This document shows positions 1 to 8,021 of a DNA stretch of 64,000 bases, in pieces. The notes beneath the pieces were generated by a model. That model saw nothing but the letters and a program-made list of their open reading frames with translations. It did not search any database and was not told the DNA's origin. The stretch's first letter is position 1. Each line of letters starts with the position of its first letter. The stretch is taken from positions 260,541 to 324,540 of the forward strand of contig JAVYKX010000002.1 in NCBI GenBank assembly GCA_038741495.1. The letters are read 5' to 3'. The DNA is from Thermofilum sp. (lineage in GTDB: Archaea; Thermoproteota; Thermoprotei; Thermofilales; Thermofilaceae). The position numbers and the translations under genes were made by a program.

Positions 1-1
1 C

Positions 2-298
2 CTAGTAGTCACCGAACCTAGTCCTGCAGCGATGGAAGCGGCCCTCTACAAGTTCAGCGGGAAGAGTGTAGTTGTCGTTCTAAACCAGCCAAGGCCTTAC
101 CCGCTGGCTGTGGTAAATCAGTACATCTCTATGATGAGAGTTTTCTGCCGTAACGCGGGCTGCGAGTACGTTGTCGTTCCCTACGAGCCCGCGATGAGCA
201 GGCTGAGCCCCTCCACGCTGCGCGTAATTAACTACACGAGCGAGGAATTCGATGCAGCAATCATGCGGCTTGCCAGGCTTCTGCTGCGTCAGGTATAA
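2..298 (+). CDS. C-terminal fragment of a MinD/ParA-like P-loop ATPase (5' end outside window)
   Basis: The frame is open to the left edge of the window, so only about 98 C-terminal residues are visible and no Walker A motif can be checked. The first visible residues (LVVTEPSPAA) resemble the strand and helix that follow the ATPase core in MinD/ParA/TadZ proteins, and VVVVLNQPRPYP resembles the following strand with its conserved Asn. It lies 30 bases upstream of the gene that precedes a secretion ATPase. In Tad loci a MinD-like TadZ protein often sits beside the TadA ATPase, so a localising role for pilus assembly is inferred. An unrelated chromosome-partitioning ParA is the main alternative. 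Confidence 0.5.
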   Translation, partial: LVVTEPSPAAMEAALYKFSGKSVVVVLNQPRPYPLAVVNQYISMMRVFCRNAGCEYVVVPYEPAMSRLSPSTLRVINYTSEEFDAAIMRLARLLLRQV

Positions 299-329
299 AT
301 ACAATAGAAACGAATGATAGGTGGTGGTC

Positions 330-806
330 ATGCTTAGAAGAGGCAGAGATGAAGGAGGGGGGAAGCCTAAGGATTTCTTTGAAGAGCACGAAAAGCTGAG
401 AGCGGAGAAGTCCCGAGCGACGGGCGGTATCTCAGCTCATGATCCGCAACCCTCGCTTCAGAGCAGCGCTCTTCCTTCAGCTTCCCCTGCTCTTCCGTAT
501 GCTTCATCTCCCTTGAGAACAGCCGATCTTCCACTGGATAGACACGTCGATGCTGGTGAACTGGCTTCTGCTAACACAGGCGGTAGCTCTGCAAAGAGTG
601 GTGATCCAAGATACTCCGGCTTGGATGCGCTGATCTCCAGTTTGAGGAGTCTAGGCTACGAGGTAAAGCCTCTAGAAGCATTACGCGAGTATGCAGCTCA
701 GCTAGATGGCGAGGCAGCTAAGCTGTCGCGGGAGATTGAAGAGAAGCGTAAAAGGCTTGAACTTTTACAACAGGCAAGAGAACTTCTACGAAGATTCGGC
801 ATCTAG
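330..806 (+). CDS. Unknown protein with disordered middle and C-terminal coiled coil
   Basis: This 158-residue protein matches no family I recognise. The N-terminus is highly charged. Residues of about 30-90 are rich in Ser, Pro and Ala and probably disordered. The C-terminal 50 residues (from about 100) form a predicted helix and coiled coil rich in Glu, Lys and Arg. I chose the ATG at 330, because GGTGGTGG just upstream can serve as a ribosome binding site; a GTG at 321 is the alternative. It lies between the MinD-like fragment and the secretion ATPase and ends 13 bases before the preferred ATPase start, so it is probably co-transcribed and may be an assembly or adaptor protein of the same system (inference from position only). 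Confidence 0.55.
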   Translation: MLRRGRDEGGGKPKDFFEEHEKLRAEKSRATGGISAHDPQPSLQSSALPSASPALPYASSPLRTADLPLDRHVDAGELASANTGGSSAKSGDPRYSGLDALISSLRSLGYEVKPLEALREYAAQLDGEAAKLSREIEEKRKRLELLQQARELLRRFGI

Positions 807-819
807 GGAAGGCAGCGGG

Positions 820-2814
820 ATGCCGCTCGCAGAAGCTTCCCGGAACTTCTCGAGGGGCAAGCGCTCCGCTACTCCTGGATCCGGGAAGCAGCAGGCCCCG
901 GAAAAGCAAGTTTTCGCTGAATCGATGAGGCTCAGAACCGGGGAGCTGGGACAGGGCGAAGTCGCTCGGAAGAAATCACCGCTCCTCAAGCTTAAGCTGC
1001 TCGGATCTAACTTCCTTCGAATCCCCCATTTCTCCGAAACTGCTCGCGCATCCTCCCAGCCTTGCGAACCCGCCTACCCACTCTGCAGGGAGGAGAAGAA
1101 AATCATAGTATACGCGTGCCGTGACCGGGGCTCGCTAGAGATGATCGAGGCTCTCCGGAGAATACTCGCGAGCTTACCGAGGGAGGAGAGGCCGAAGGTG
1201 AAGCTGAGAGTGCTCAAGCTGCGGGAGCCTTCTCAGCTGCAGACCTACATCGAGCAGCTCGGCGAGCTCTTCGGAGGTGTATACTTGAGAGATTTGAGGA
1301 AGCACGGTATCCGCGCACTCCCAGCAATAGTGGTGGACGGCGAGAAAGTCCTAGAGGGTAGGTACCCCTCTGAGGACGAGCTTAGAGCGCTGCTAGCACC
1401 CGCTCCGCGGCAAGCGCCAGAACTCCCGCCAGAGCAGCGTGCTGAGCAAGCTCCCAGCGGTGGAGAAGCCGCGCCCCAGCACGGCCGGTACTTCCTCCCG
1501 CCACTCGCCACTCCAGAGGGGGCGACGCCGGCTCAGGGGCTTTGCTCCCCATCTTCACCGATGCTTCACCAACAGAGGTTGCCGAAAATTCGCGTGAGGG
1601 ATAAGAATAGGCTCGAGGGCGCTGAGGTGCCGCTGCCTCCCCTCGCGCACGGGAGGGTCGTTAGGACTCCCAGCGGAACCATATTCATCGGTGACGGTGC
1701 CGTGCGAGTGTACGCTGAGCGGGAGGGCGAGTGGGGGCCGCTGCAGCCCCTAGCGGAGTACCCCGGGACGCAGGAGGTCTTTATCCGCGAGCTAGATGGG
1801 GAGGTGTACATCACAGCCGGCATCGAGGGGAGGCGCTACGTGGTTGAGCTGCCCAGGCAGCTCCTCGTCGAAAGGCTGGCCCAGAGAATCGCGATCGAGG
1901 CAGGGATCCCGCTCAGCGAGCGGAACCCGCAGGACAGCGGCGAGTTCAAGGGGTGGCGTGTGAACCTCGCGCTGCCGCAGCTAGCTGGCGGCTGGCAGCT
2001 CTCCGCCGCTAGAGTTGTTAAAGTGGAGCCGTTTAAGGCCGAGCCGCTCCTCCTCGCGAGGCTCGTCGCACTGGCTGCGTCGCCTAACAGTATTACATTC
2101 GTCGGCCCCCCGGGCTCCGGCAAGACCACCGCTCTCATAGGTGTTCTCAGCGCGATCGTTAAACTGTGGCCTAAGCTCCGTGTATCTATAGTTGAGGAGG
2201 AGCCCGAGGTGGCGACGCAGGTTCGGGGGCCGAACGTCGTCACCTACTTCAGCTTCGGCGATAGGAGCGTGACGGCGAACATCAGGGCTACTAGGCGCTA
2301 CGACAGGCCCGACCTCCTGGTGGTAGGCGAGCTGAGGGGCGAGGAGGTGCCCAGCTGGTTCGAGGCAGCTGGCAGCGGCATCCCCGTGCTGACCACGGCG
2401 CACAGCAGTGGCTTTAGGGATGCACTGAAGCGGTTAGATACGCTGATACAGGCTGCGGGTTTGAGAGCTTCTGTCCTAGATGTCGTGAGGGTCTGGGTAG
2501 TGTGCGGGAAAGTGGTGTCATCTGAAGGCGGTGTTCAGCGCGGAGTACAGGCGGTGTACGTTACTACGCCTGAAGGGCTGCAGCCCATCTTCAAGGCGGG
2601 GAGGCACCTGCCGGAGAGGGAGTTCCTGATGCTTCTCCCGCCCGAGCTCCAGCTCGGATTGGAAGGCGCATGCGGCGGTGAGGGCGAGAGCAACGCTGAG
2701 AAAGTCTACGAGCGGCTGAAACAGGTCTTTGGACCTCCCTCGCCCGCTATATTCGAGAAGATGGAACCTCTGCCGTTGAACCTCGTTGAATATGGTGAAG
2801 AAAAATGGGTATAG
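820..2814 (+). CDS. Type II/IV secretion (pilus) ATPase with N-terminal thioredoxin-like domain
   Basis: This hexameric-type ATPase would power assembly of an archaeal type IV pilus or Tad-like machine at the membrane. From the ATG at 820 (preceded by GGGAAGG) the Walker A motif GPPGSGKTT is near residues 429-437. The Walker B-like strand DLLVVGEL follows near 498, with the catalytic-region Glu, and the His-box TTAHSSG is near 525, as in GspE/VirB11/FlaI. The region before the core matches the N-terminal sensor domain of the family. Unusually, residues of about 93-195 form a thioredoxin-like domain with one cysteine (YACRD, Cys near 100) and a cis-Pro type motif (LPAIVVDGEKV). A paralogue is encoded at 45113. 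Residues of about 195-240 are a Pro-rich linker. The open frame extends upstream to 706, overlapping the previous gene, but I regard 820 as the start. Confidence 0.88.
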   Translation: MPLAEASRNFSRGKRSATPGSGKQQAPEKQVFAESMRLRTGELGQGEVARKKSPLLKLKLLGSNFLRIPHFSETARASSQPCEPAYPLCREEKKIIVYACRDRGSLEMIEALRRILASLPREERPKVKLRVLKLREPSQLQTYIEQLGELFGGVYLRDLRKHGIRALPAIVVDGEKVLEGRYPSEDELRALLAPAPRQAPELPPEQRAEQAPSGGEAAPQHGRYFLPPLATPEGATPAQGLCSPSSPMLHQQRLPKIRVRDKNRLEGAEVPLPPLAHGRVVRTPSGTIFIGDGAVRVYAEREGEWGPLQPLAEYPGTQEVFIRELDGEVYITAGIEGRRYVVELPRQLLVERLAQRIAIEAGIPLSERNPQDSGEFKGWRVNLALPQLAGGWQLSAARVVKVEPFKAEPLLLARLVALAASPNSITFVGPPGSGKTTALIGVLSAIVKLWPKLRVSIVEEEPEVATQVRGPNVVTYFSFGDRSVTANIRATRRYDRPDLLVVGELRGEEVPSWFEAAGSGIPVLTTAHSSGFRDALKRLDTLIQAAGLRASVLDVVRVWVVCGKVVSSEGGVQRGVQAVYVTTPEGLQPIFKAGRHLPEREFLMLLPPELQLGLEGACGGEGESNAEKVYERLKQVFGPPSPAIFEKMEPLPLNLVEYGEEKWV

Positions 2815-3017
2815 TGGACATGTTTAAACGCGTTCTCGGCCTCGCAGCGCCGGAAGACCCTCTCGAGCTGGAGGTCAGGGAGATGAGAAAAGCTGCCAGA
2901 AAGGCGGTCAAGCTTGCGGAGAACGCTGCAAAGAGGAGCGGGCGATACAGGGAGGGCGAGCCCGAAGGTCTCTTGAAGGCTGCGGAGGAGCTCAGGCAGG
3001 AGCACGATAGCGCGTAA
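2805..3017 (+). CDS. Small charged helical protein in the pilus locus
   Basis: This 70-residue protein starts at an ATG overlapping the last ten bases of the secretion ATPase gene, which implies translational coupling. After a short N-terminal segment (MGIVDMFKRVLGL) that could be an amphipathic membrane-binding helix, the rest is highly charged and probably all helical (many Arg, Lys, Glu and Ala). No family is recognised. The position suggests a small accessory subunit of the ATPase or the pilus platform; this is inference. The coupling to the ATPase and the steady codon usage make it likely to be real. Confidence 0.6.
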   Translation: MGIVDMFKRVLGLAAPEDPLELEVREMRKAARKAVKLAENAAKRSGRYREGEPEGLLKAAEELRQEHDSA

Positions 3018-3054
3018 GTTGAGCGATATCAGATTTTCAGGTCCCCAGCGTCAG

Positions 3055-3063
3055 AAATAAATA
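3055..3063 (+). promoter_or_regulatory. TATA box for first pilin gene
   Basis: The sequence AAATAAATA is centred 28 bases before the ATG at 3087. That spacing places the transcription start at or next to the start codon and argues against the upstream in-frame ATG at 3063, which lies inside the box. Confidence 0.6.
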
Positions 3064-3086
3064 TGAAGGACTGCATCTCTGCAACG

Positions 3087-3545
3087 ATGAAAGGCAAGAA
3101 TCCTAGCAGAAGAAGTGGAGCCGTACCTCCTATCGTCACCGTAATCATCGTGGTCGCGAGCGTCGTTGCTGCCGCGCTGGCAGCCTACTTCATCTACTCT
3201 ACAACCGCCAGGGGCGTCAGGCAGGTCTCCCTGACGGTGATAGGGCAGCCCACCCTCTACGCCACCGCGACCGGTGTGGAGCTCAGGGTCACCTTCAAGA
3301 ACGATGGAACAGCCGACGTGGACCTCACCGATTCAATCGTAATCGTTCAGGACGTGAGCAAGCAGGGCGTCGAGTTCAAGAACCCAACGGCCGTGGCGGG
3401 GGCTAGCCTGAAGCTGGCCTCCGGCCAGAGTATCTCCCTCGTCTACACCGCTAGTGCGAGCCTTGACCAGTTTCCCGACGGTGCCCTCGCCACTCTGCAG
3501 ACGAAGGATGGTTACCAAGTTAGCTTCGCGGTAGCCAAGCCATAG
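3087..3545 (+). CDS. Type IV pilin-like protein
   Basis: This 152-residue protein is probably a pilin subunit exported and processed by an archaeal prepilin peptidase. A short positively charged leader (KGKNPSRRSG) is followed by AVPPIVTVIIVVASVVAAAL, a hydrophobic helix of the type III signal peptide kind, and then a beta-rich domain of about 110 residues. I prefer the ATG at 3087 over the one at 3063, because a TATA box is centred 28 bases upstream of 3087, giving a leaderless mRNA. It shares the PP-[IM]-VTV helix start with the next pilin (3771), so the two are paralogues. It is followed by a T-rich stretch that may terminate transcription. Confidence 0.75.
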   Translation: MKGKNPSRRSGAVPPIVTVIIVVASVVAAALAAYFIYSTTARGVRQVSLTVIGQPTLYATATGVELRVTFKNDGTADVDLTDSIVIVQDVSKQGVEFKNPTAVAGASLKLASGQSISLVYTASASLDQFPDGALATLQTKDGYQVSFAVAKP

Positions 3546-3565
3546 AGCTCGCGAAGGTAAGCTCA

Positions 3566-3594
3566 AACAATCTCTCTTTTTCTCCCTCTCCTTT
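3566..3594 (+). terminator. Possible T-rich terminator after first pilin
   Basis: A pyrimidine-rich run with CTCTCTTTTTCTCCCTCTCC lies about 20 bases after the pilin stop codon. Archaeal termination often uses such T-rich tracts. The rest of the gap to 3739 shows no convincing gene. Confidence 0.4.
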
Positions 3595-3739
3595 CATGCT
3601 TCAGCCGGGGCTGCTTGAGGGCCTCTAACATCCTTCTCAGCGGATAGACGTTGTGCTACGCCACGTTCCTCAACTCCTGCGAGCTGCCGGTCCGCGGCTA
3701 GCAGCACTCCTACTCTCTCAAGCTGCTGGCGCAGTAAGG

Positions 3740-3748
3740 AATAAAAAT
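3740..3748 (+). promoter_or_regulatory. TATA box for second pilin gene
   Basis: The sequence AATAAAAAT is centred 27 bases before the ATG at 3771, giving a leaderless transcript. Confidence 0.6.
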
Positions 3749-3770
3749 AGGTGTCCTTCTCTTCGTAGCG

Positions 3771-4202
3771 ATGAGGAGGAGGGGCGGAGTACCCCCCATG
3801 GTGACTGTGCTTGTCACTATAGCTAGTATCGTCGCGGCAAGCCTCGTTGCTTGGTTCCTGTATGCTGCTACTCAGAGCGCGGTTCAGCAGCCGCTGGTGG
3901 AGGTGACAGCTGCTTACGCTATGGGAAGCGGTACTAGCTGGAGAGTCTCAGTGAACTTGAGGAACGTTGGTAGCGTAGACCTTTCCAGCGTCGCTGCCTG
4001 GCTCGAAGTGCCCACGAGCTCTAGCTCTTTTCAGCTGACTTGCACTCCCACCACGCTCAACAAGGGTCAGAGCGCGACGTGCGCCGGACCCGTAACAGCG
4101 GCGCTGAGCGATGGTATGAGCGCTGTCGTGACAGTGCAGGGAACTGACCCGAGCAACCGCCAGCACCGCATACCCCTCGGAGTTAAGCTTACAGTCCCCT
4201 AA
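3771..4202 (+). CDS. Type IV pilin-like protein (second copy)
   Basis: This 143-residue protein has the same plan as the pilin at 3087: a very short basic leader (MRRRG), then GVPPMVTVLVTIASIVAASL forming one hydrophobic helix, then a beta-rich C-terminal domain. The domain contains two Cys (TCTP and TCAG, about 13 residues apart) that could form a disulfide. It has its own TATA box, so the two pilins may be expressed separately from the ATPase operon. It is probably a structural pilus subunit; which of the two is the major one cannot be told from sequence. Confidence 0.75.
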   Translation: MRRRGGVPPMVTVLVTIASIVAASLVAWFLYAATQSAVQQPLVEVTAAYAMGSGTSWRVSVNLRNVGSVDLSSVAAWLEVPTSSSSFQLTCTPTTLNKGQSATCAGPVTAALSDGMSAVVTVQGTDPSNRQHRIPLGVKLTVP

Positions 4203-4210
4203 CCGCAAGC

Positions 4211-4219
4211 CTTATAATA
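4211..4219 (+). promoter_or_regulatory. TATA box for TadC/FlaJ-like gene
   Basis: CTTATAATA is centred 26 bases before the GTG at 4241. The spacer is a T/C tract that probably also terminates the preceding pilin transcript. Confidence 0.55.
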
Positions 4220-4240
4220 ATATTCTTTTTCTCTTTCTCT

Positions 4241-5503
4241 GTGGGCAAGGCTGGCGGCAAGAAAAGTGAAAGCAGCTTCTCGCTCCACACATGGTTCCGC
4301 AGCGAGAGCGACGCCGTGCCGTTGGCTCTCGTGATGCTGTCATCGCCCCAGCTGCCGCTCACCACGCTGAAGGAGGTGCGCCGGTACGGCTTCGACTACC
4401 TTCCGGAGCCGGAGGAGCTGTACTCGGGGGATGCGAAACTGGACGGCTTCTCCGACAAGATGAAGAAGGTGCTGAACGCCGCTGTCGAGACTCAACGCTC
4501 CGGCAGCCGCTCAGCGCTGGAGGAAAAGCTTCGAGACGTGCTAGCGGAGCTGAGGACCACGCTAGAGACAGCCGACTACAACATCTCGAACCTTTACTCG
4601 CTAGTATCGACTTTCACGAGCACGGTGCCCGCCACGATAGTGGCGACAGTGGCTTTGATTGGGGGTGGGGCGGCTTCAACCGCTTTAACTTTAACCATCG
4701 TGGGCTTGATGTTGGCTCTCCTGGCAGGTGTGGTGATCTTCCCTTGGGAGTACGGCGTGCCTTCGCCGCCTTGGCGCACGTACCTGCCCATGCTCGCCGC
4801 GCCCCTGCTCTACCTGCTGTTCACCCACCTGGGGCTTGAGGCGCCGTTGACGCTAGCCCTGGCAGCGGGCTCCGCGCCGACAGCTGCTCTACACTTCTAT
4901 CATTCCCGAGCCGAGCTGAGGAGGCTGGAGAAGGCGAGGGAGATGGTGAGAGTAGCGGCTAGGGCTGTGGGCAACCCCTACCACGCCCTGGTCAGGGAGG
5001 GGCTCATTAGGGATCCTGAGGACTTGCTGAGCCCGGAGTGGAGGGGTTTTGCCAGGGCCGCCACGCTGGGCTTGTGGCAGGTTCTGCTGCACGGCGGCTA
5101 CGAGAACTTGAGGAAGCTGGAGGAGTACATGTCTCAGGTGCTGGGCTTCGTAAGCCGGTTGAGGAGCAAGACGAGAGTCTTCCTGGTTTACGCGCTGGTC
5201 GAGGCGGCGATCGTCGGCGCGATATACGCGGTTGTCATCTCTTCGGGAGCCATCCTGGCCGGGGGCAAAGGAGGTGGGGAGTGGCTCGCCAGGACGGGTA
5301 TCACGGGCGCCGGCGTGCACGAGCTGAGGGAGTGGATCGACCCCATCCTTGCTACCGTCTCGCTGACACTGGCAGCCGCTACTGCTGGAGCTAGGGAGGG
5401 TAGGCCCCACCTCCTGCCGCTCTACCTGCCCTTGTGCGCCGGCGCGGTCTGGCTCGCGTGGCTACTGGCAATCACGTACGCGCCCTACCTGTTCGCGGGG
5501 TGA
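4241..5503 (+). CDS. Type II secretion F / TadC / FlaJ-like membrane platform protein
   Basis: This 420-residue polytopic protein is the likely membrane platform on which the secretion ATPase acts to extrude pilin. A soluble N-terminal region of about 115 residues, partly helical, is followed by hydrophobic segments near residues 125-165 (two helices), 180-215 (one or two), 305-335, and 365-418 (two). A charged cytoplasmic loop at about 220-300 lies between them. That alternation of helical cytoplasmic lobes and membrane pairs is the T2SSF pattern; the assignment rests on topology and context, not on a diagnostic motif. The start is a leaderless GTG. It is directly followed by a small pilin-like gene after four bases. 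Confidence 0.65.
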   Translation: MGKAGGKKSESSFSLHTWFRSESDAVPLALVMLSSPQLPLTTLKEVRRYGFDYLPEPEELYSGDAKLDGFSDKMKKVLNAAVETQRSGSRSALEEKLRDVLAELRTTLETADYNISNLYSLVSTFTSTVPATIVATVALIGGGAASTALTLTIVGLMLALLAGVVIFPWEYGVPSPPWRTYLPMLAAPLLYLLFTHLGLEAPLTLALAAGSAPTAALHFYHSRAELRRLEKAREMVRVAARAVGNPYHALVREGLIRDPEDLLSPEWRGFARAATLGLWQVLLHGGYENLRKLEEYMSQVLGFVSRLRSKTRVFLVYALVEAAIVGAIYAVVISSGAILAGGKGGGEWLARTGITGAGVHELREWIDPILATVSLTLAAATAGAREGRPHLLPLYLPLCAGAVWLAWLLAITYAPYLFAG

Positions 5504-5507
5504 GAGC

Positions 5508-5825
5508 GTGAGGGTTGACGCACTGCTCGCCGTCGCCGCAGCAGTGCTGGCATCGGTACTGCTGCTCCACTTCTACTCGAGGGCTACCCGGGCTTACACG
5601 CTCGCGTTCGACTGCTACTCTAAAGCACTGGAGGTAGCGAACCTAGCGGTGCAGAACCTCACTCTGGCGGGCTGGAGCAGCGTGAAGCCCCCCACGGGCT
5701 ACAGAGTGATCCTGCACTACCCTGACGGCAGGACCCTTGCAACGGGGACTGGAGGAGACCGCTGCTATGCTTACACGCTAACCGGCGTGAACGGGACCCT
5801 TCTCCTCCTCGCGGTGAGAAGTTAG
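5508..5825 (+). CDS. Small pilin-like membrane protein
   Basis: This 105-residue protein starts at a GTG five bases after the platform-protein stop. An N-terminal hydrophobic helix (ALLAVAAAVLASVLLLHF) directly follows a three-residue start and is followed by a small domain with two Cys (FDCYS and DRCYA). It lacks a clear prepilin peptidase site, so it could be a minor pilin-like subunit or a single-pass accessory. Similar one-helix proteins recur at 11404, 11975, 12330, 12659 and 13816. Confidence 0.6.
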   Translation: MRVDALLAVAAAVLASVLLLHFYSRATRAYTLAFDCYSKALEVANLAVQNLTLAGWSSVKPPTGYRVILHYPDGRTLATGTGGDRCYAYTLTGVNGTLLLLAVRS

Positions 5826-6548
5826 CTGTGAAAAGAACGAGTAAGTGGCACGCAATCACACCACGCCCGTCTTTCTGGTAGTCTAGACCGGGAAGTCCAG
5901 GCATAAAGTAGTCCATCTTCTCCACTTCTTGACCGCGTGCAAGATAAAAACGCAGAACTACTCGCTCGATCTGGCTCCTATATGGCATGTTGGAGAAGGA
6001 GTTGCGGGTCGCCCCACGAGAGGAGTGCCGCCCCAGCGGTGCTGTGCGCACAGGCCCCTAGCCTTCTTACATGTCTCCTCAGCTCCAATCCCTCACCATT
6101 CTTTCCTTCGTGCTGACCAGCTTGAACACCGGGGGCAGGAGCTGGAAACTTCTTCGCTTAGGTGATCGCGATGAACACTCCGTCAGTTACCTTTCAAAAT
6201 GTCATGCTCTGCCCGGGTGTGGTTATACAGCATCGGCTCCCCCACCTAGCCTTCAAAGCTCAGCTCAGTCAGAGAGCCGAAACGCCGTAGGTCGCATTCA
6301 TTTACAACATGCTTCACAGTTAAAACAAGCCTGATAGCAATACATCCCTTCCGCGCTAGCTGCAAGCGTTTTTCCGAAATGTTCCAGAAACAGAGATGGT
6401 TGGTCGCAATACGTTCCTTCCCGAGCACCGGCCCAGGGCACACGTTCGGGCGTCGCATGCCTTTTAGTTGTAACGTAATTACTCATGATGCATCTGCATA
6501 TCTATGAGTTTTCGCGCAAGATGAGGGCGCGGGCAGCGTTGAAGATAA
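5826..6548. other. Gene-poor gap inside the pilus locus
   Basis: About 720 bases without a convincing gene. The right half (about 6290-6480) is visibly richer in A+T than the flanking genes. Open frames on both strands have atypical codon use. One minus-strand frame (6301-6486, about 61 residues) ends in a cluster of five cysteines (residues YCYQACFNCEACC) but has no supporting start signal. A TATA-like AGATAAAAA at 5941-5949 has no good gene downstream. It may be a decayed gene or hold regulatory sequence. Confidence 0.4.
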
Positions 6549-6552
6549 ATAG

Positions 6553-6561
6553 TATTATAAT
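6553..6561 (+). promoter_or_regulatory. TATA box for sequon-rich surface gene
   Basis: TATTATAAT is centred 25 bases before the GTG at 6582, giving a leaderless transcript. Confidence 0.6.
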
Positions 6562-6581
6562 GCGTCAGAGGGTGGTGGGCG

Positions 6582-7979
6582 GTGAGCGCAGTGGGTAGGA
6601 GGGTTCTGCTTGCTGCTGCGGCGGTAGCGGTCGCGGCGGTGCTGCTCTTCCTGGTGAGCTTCCGGGCGCCTCCGGTCTCCCTTGCGCCTCCTTCTCTCGT
6701 GGCGCCTCCGCGGTACCTGCTGGAGCTGGAGGTGGAGGGGCCCGGTGCTCTGCTGGTGAACGGCTCTGCCTGGAGCCTCGTGAGCTCCGCGAAGCCTTTC
6801 ACCGCCCTGGTTGAGGCTGCCCCGGGCAGGTGCTCCAGGCTGGTAGAGCTGCTCGTGAACGGGACGCCTGTCAGCGGCTCCAGGCTCTCTCTCGAGGTCG
6901 GGGGCAACACGACCGTCAAAGCGGTTTTCGCCCGCTACTGCGTGGTTGTGCGCTTCGAGGTTGCGGGCCCCGGGTCTGTGCTGGTGAACGGCTCGGCTGT
7001 CGTGAACGGGAGCGAGCTGGAGGTGGAGCCGGGCGCTACGCTGCTCGTAGCGCTGGAGGCGGCGGAGCGCTTCGAGAAAGCGCTCTACGTGAACGGTACC
7101 AGGCTGCAGGGCTGCCCCGGCTGCTGGGCGCCCGTGGAAGTCTACCCCGTCGCAATCCGGGGCGATACCGAGCTGAGAGCCGTGTTCGAGCCCCGCAGAG
7201 CAGTGCTCCACATCGACACCGGCGGCCTGCCAGCGATCATCAGCTCCGGGGATTGGTGGCAGCAGGTGAACGGCTCCGCGACCATCGGAGTCGAGGCCGG
7301 CAGCGTGGTGAACGTGACCACGTTCTGCGCGCCAGAGAGTGGGAAGCTGCTCTGCGCGGTAGCCTGGCACGTCAGCGAGAGCACCCCCCTGGGCTTGGTG
7401 AACGCGACGACACCGCCGAACACCACCCTCCTCATCCGCAGCGACACGTGGATGAAAGCAGTAGTCCTCGAAGTGAAGGGCAAGCCGCCGGAGCCCGCGC
7501 GCGGCGCCGCCCTCCTAGACGGGAGGGAAGCCCCAGCCACCATGTACCCCGAGCCTTTCTCAGCCGAGGTGCGCCCCTGGACGGCGAGCATCCAGTACCT
7601 CGGCGGCGGGGAGTGGCTGATCGACTCGCCCACCCAAACCTCGCTGCTGCTGGAGCTCCCACGCAACTGGTCCACAGTCACTCTGGAGATCTGGGTGGAG
7701 TACGGCTACCCAGGCCTCCAGTACCTCTCCGTCTATGTCGTCGTGAGGGAGTACCCAAGGCAGGACTCCAAGGGCTGCAGCTCCTTCGGCCGCCGGTACG
7801 AGGCGGGCGCCTACCTCCGCATCGTCTTGACGAGGAGCGGCGACGTGCTCGAAATGCCCGAAGGCTGGGGCGTGACTAAGGGCTACTGGGTTGTGCGCAA
7901 CCCGCTAGCAAAGGAGGGCTGGCTCTACCTGATGATCGACGCGGTGCTGCTGAAGCTCCGCGTAAGCCTGCAGAGCTAG
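6582..7979 (+). CDS. Membrane-anchored surface protein with InlB-B-like repeats
   Basis: This 465-residue protein has one N-terminal hydrophobic helix (about residues 7-26) and an outward domain with many N-glycosylation sequons (NGSA, NGTP, NNTT-type sites). At least three units read like divergent InlB B-repeats: each contains an LVNGS- or VNGT-type turn and ends in a V-x-A-V/F strand (TTVKAVFAR, TELRAVFEP, TWMKAVVLE). The C-terminal 150 residues are a separate beta-rich domain. Such repeats occur in adhesins and cell-wall proteins of prokaryotes. Its place between pilus genes suggests an adhesin or pilus-tip component (inference). It has its own promoter. The gene is very rich in G+C at third positions. 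Confidence 0.65.
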   Translation: MSAVGRRVLLAAAAVAVAAVLLFLVSFRAPPVSLAPPSLVAPPRYLLELEVEGPGALLVNGSAWSLVSSAKPFTALVEAAPGRCSRLVELLVNGTPVSGSRLSLEVGGNTTVKAVFARYCVVVRFEVAGPGSVLVNGSAVVNGSELEVEPGATLLVALEAAERFEKALYVNGTRLQGCPGCWAPVEVYPVAIRGDTELRAVFEPRRAVLHIDTGGLPAIISSGDWWQQVNGSATIGVEAGSVVNVTTFCAPESGKLLCAVAWHVSESTPLGLVNATTPPNTTLLIRSDTWMKAVVLEVKGKPPEPARGAALLDGREAPATMYPEPFSAEVRPWTASIQYLGGGEWLIDSPTQTSLLLELPRNWSTVTLEIWVEYGYPGLQYLSVYVVVREYPRQDSKGCSSFGRRYEAGAYLRIVLTRSGDVLEMPEGWGVTKGYWVVRNPLAKEGWLYLMIDAVLLKLRVSLQS

Positions 7980-7991
7980 CGTGGCGCGAAG

Positions 7992-8000
7992 CTAATAAGG
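7992..8000 (+). promoter_or_regulatory. TATA box for 1110-aa surface gene
   Basis: CTAATAAGG is centred 26 bases before the GTG at 8022. Confidence 0.5.
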
Positions 8001-8021
8001 GTCTGTTTTTTATTTCTAGGC

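Noticed and set aside
3595-3739. Minus-strand coding remnant between the two pilins
   Set aside because: A short protein-like stretch exists but with stops and no start or promoter; too weak to call.
5659-6051. Minus-strand open frame at the left of the gene-poor gap
   Set aside because: It runs into the coding strand of the 5508 gene, has no promoter, and its sequence is low in protein-like pattern.
6555-7370. Long antisense open frame opposite the 465-aa surface gene
   Set aside because: Arg/His/Gly-rich shadow of the plus-strand gene, which has a signal anchor, sequons and a leaderless promoter.
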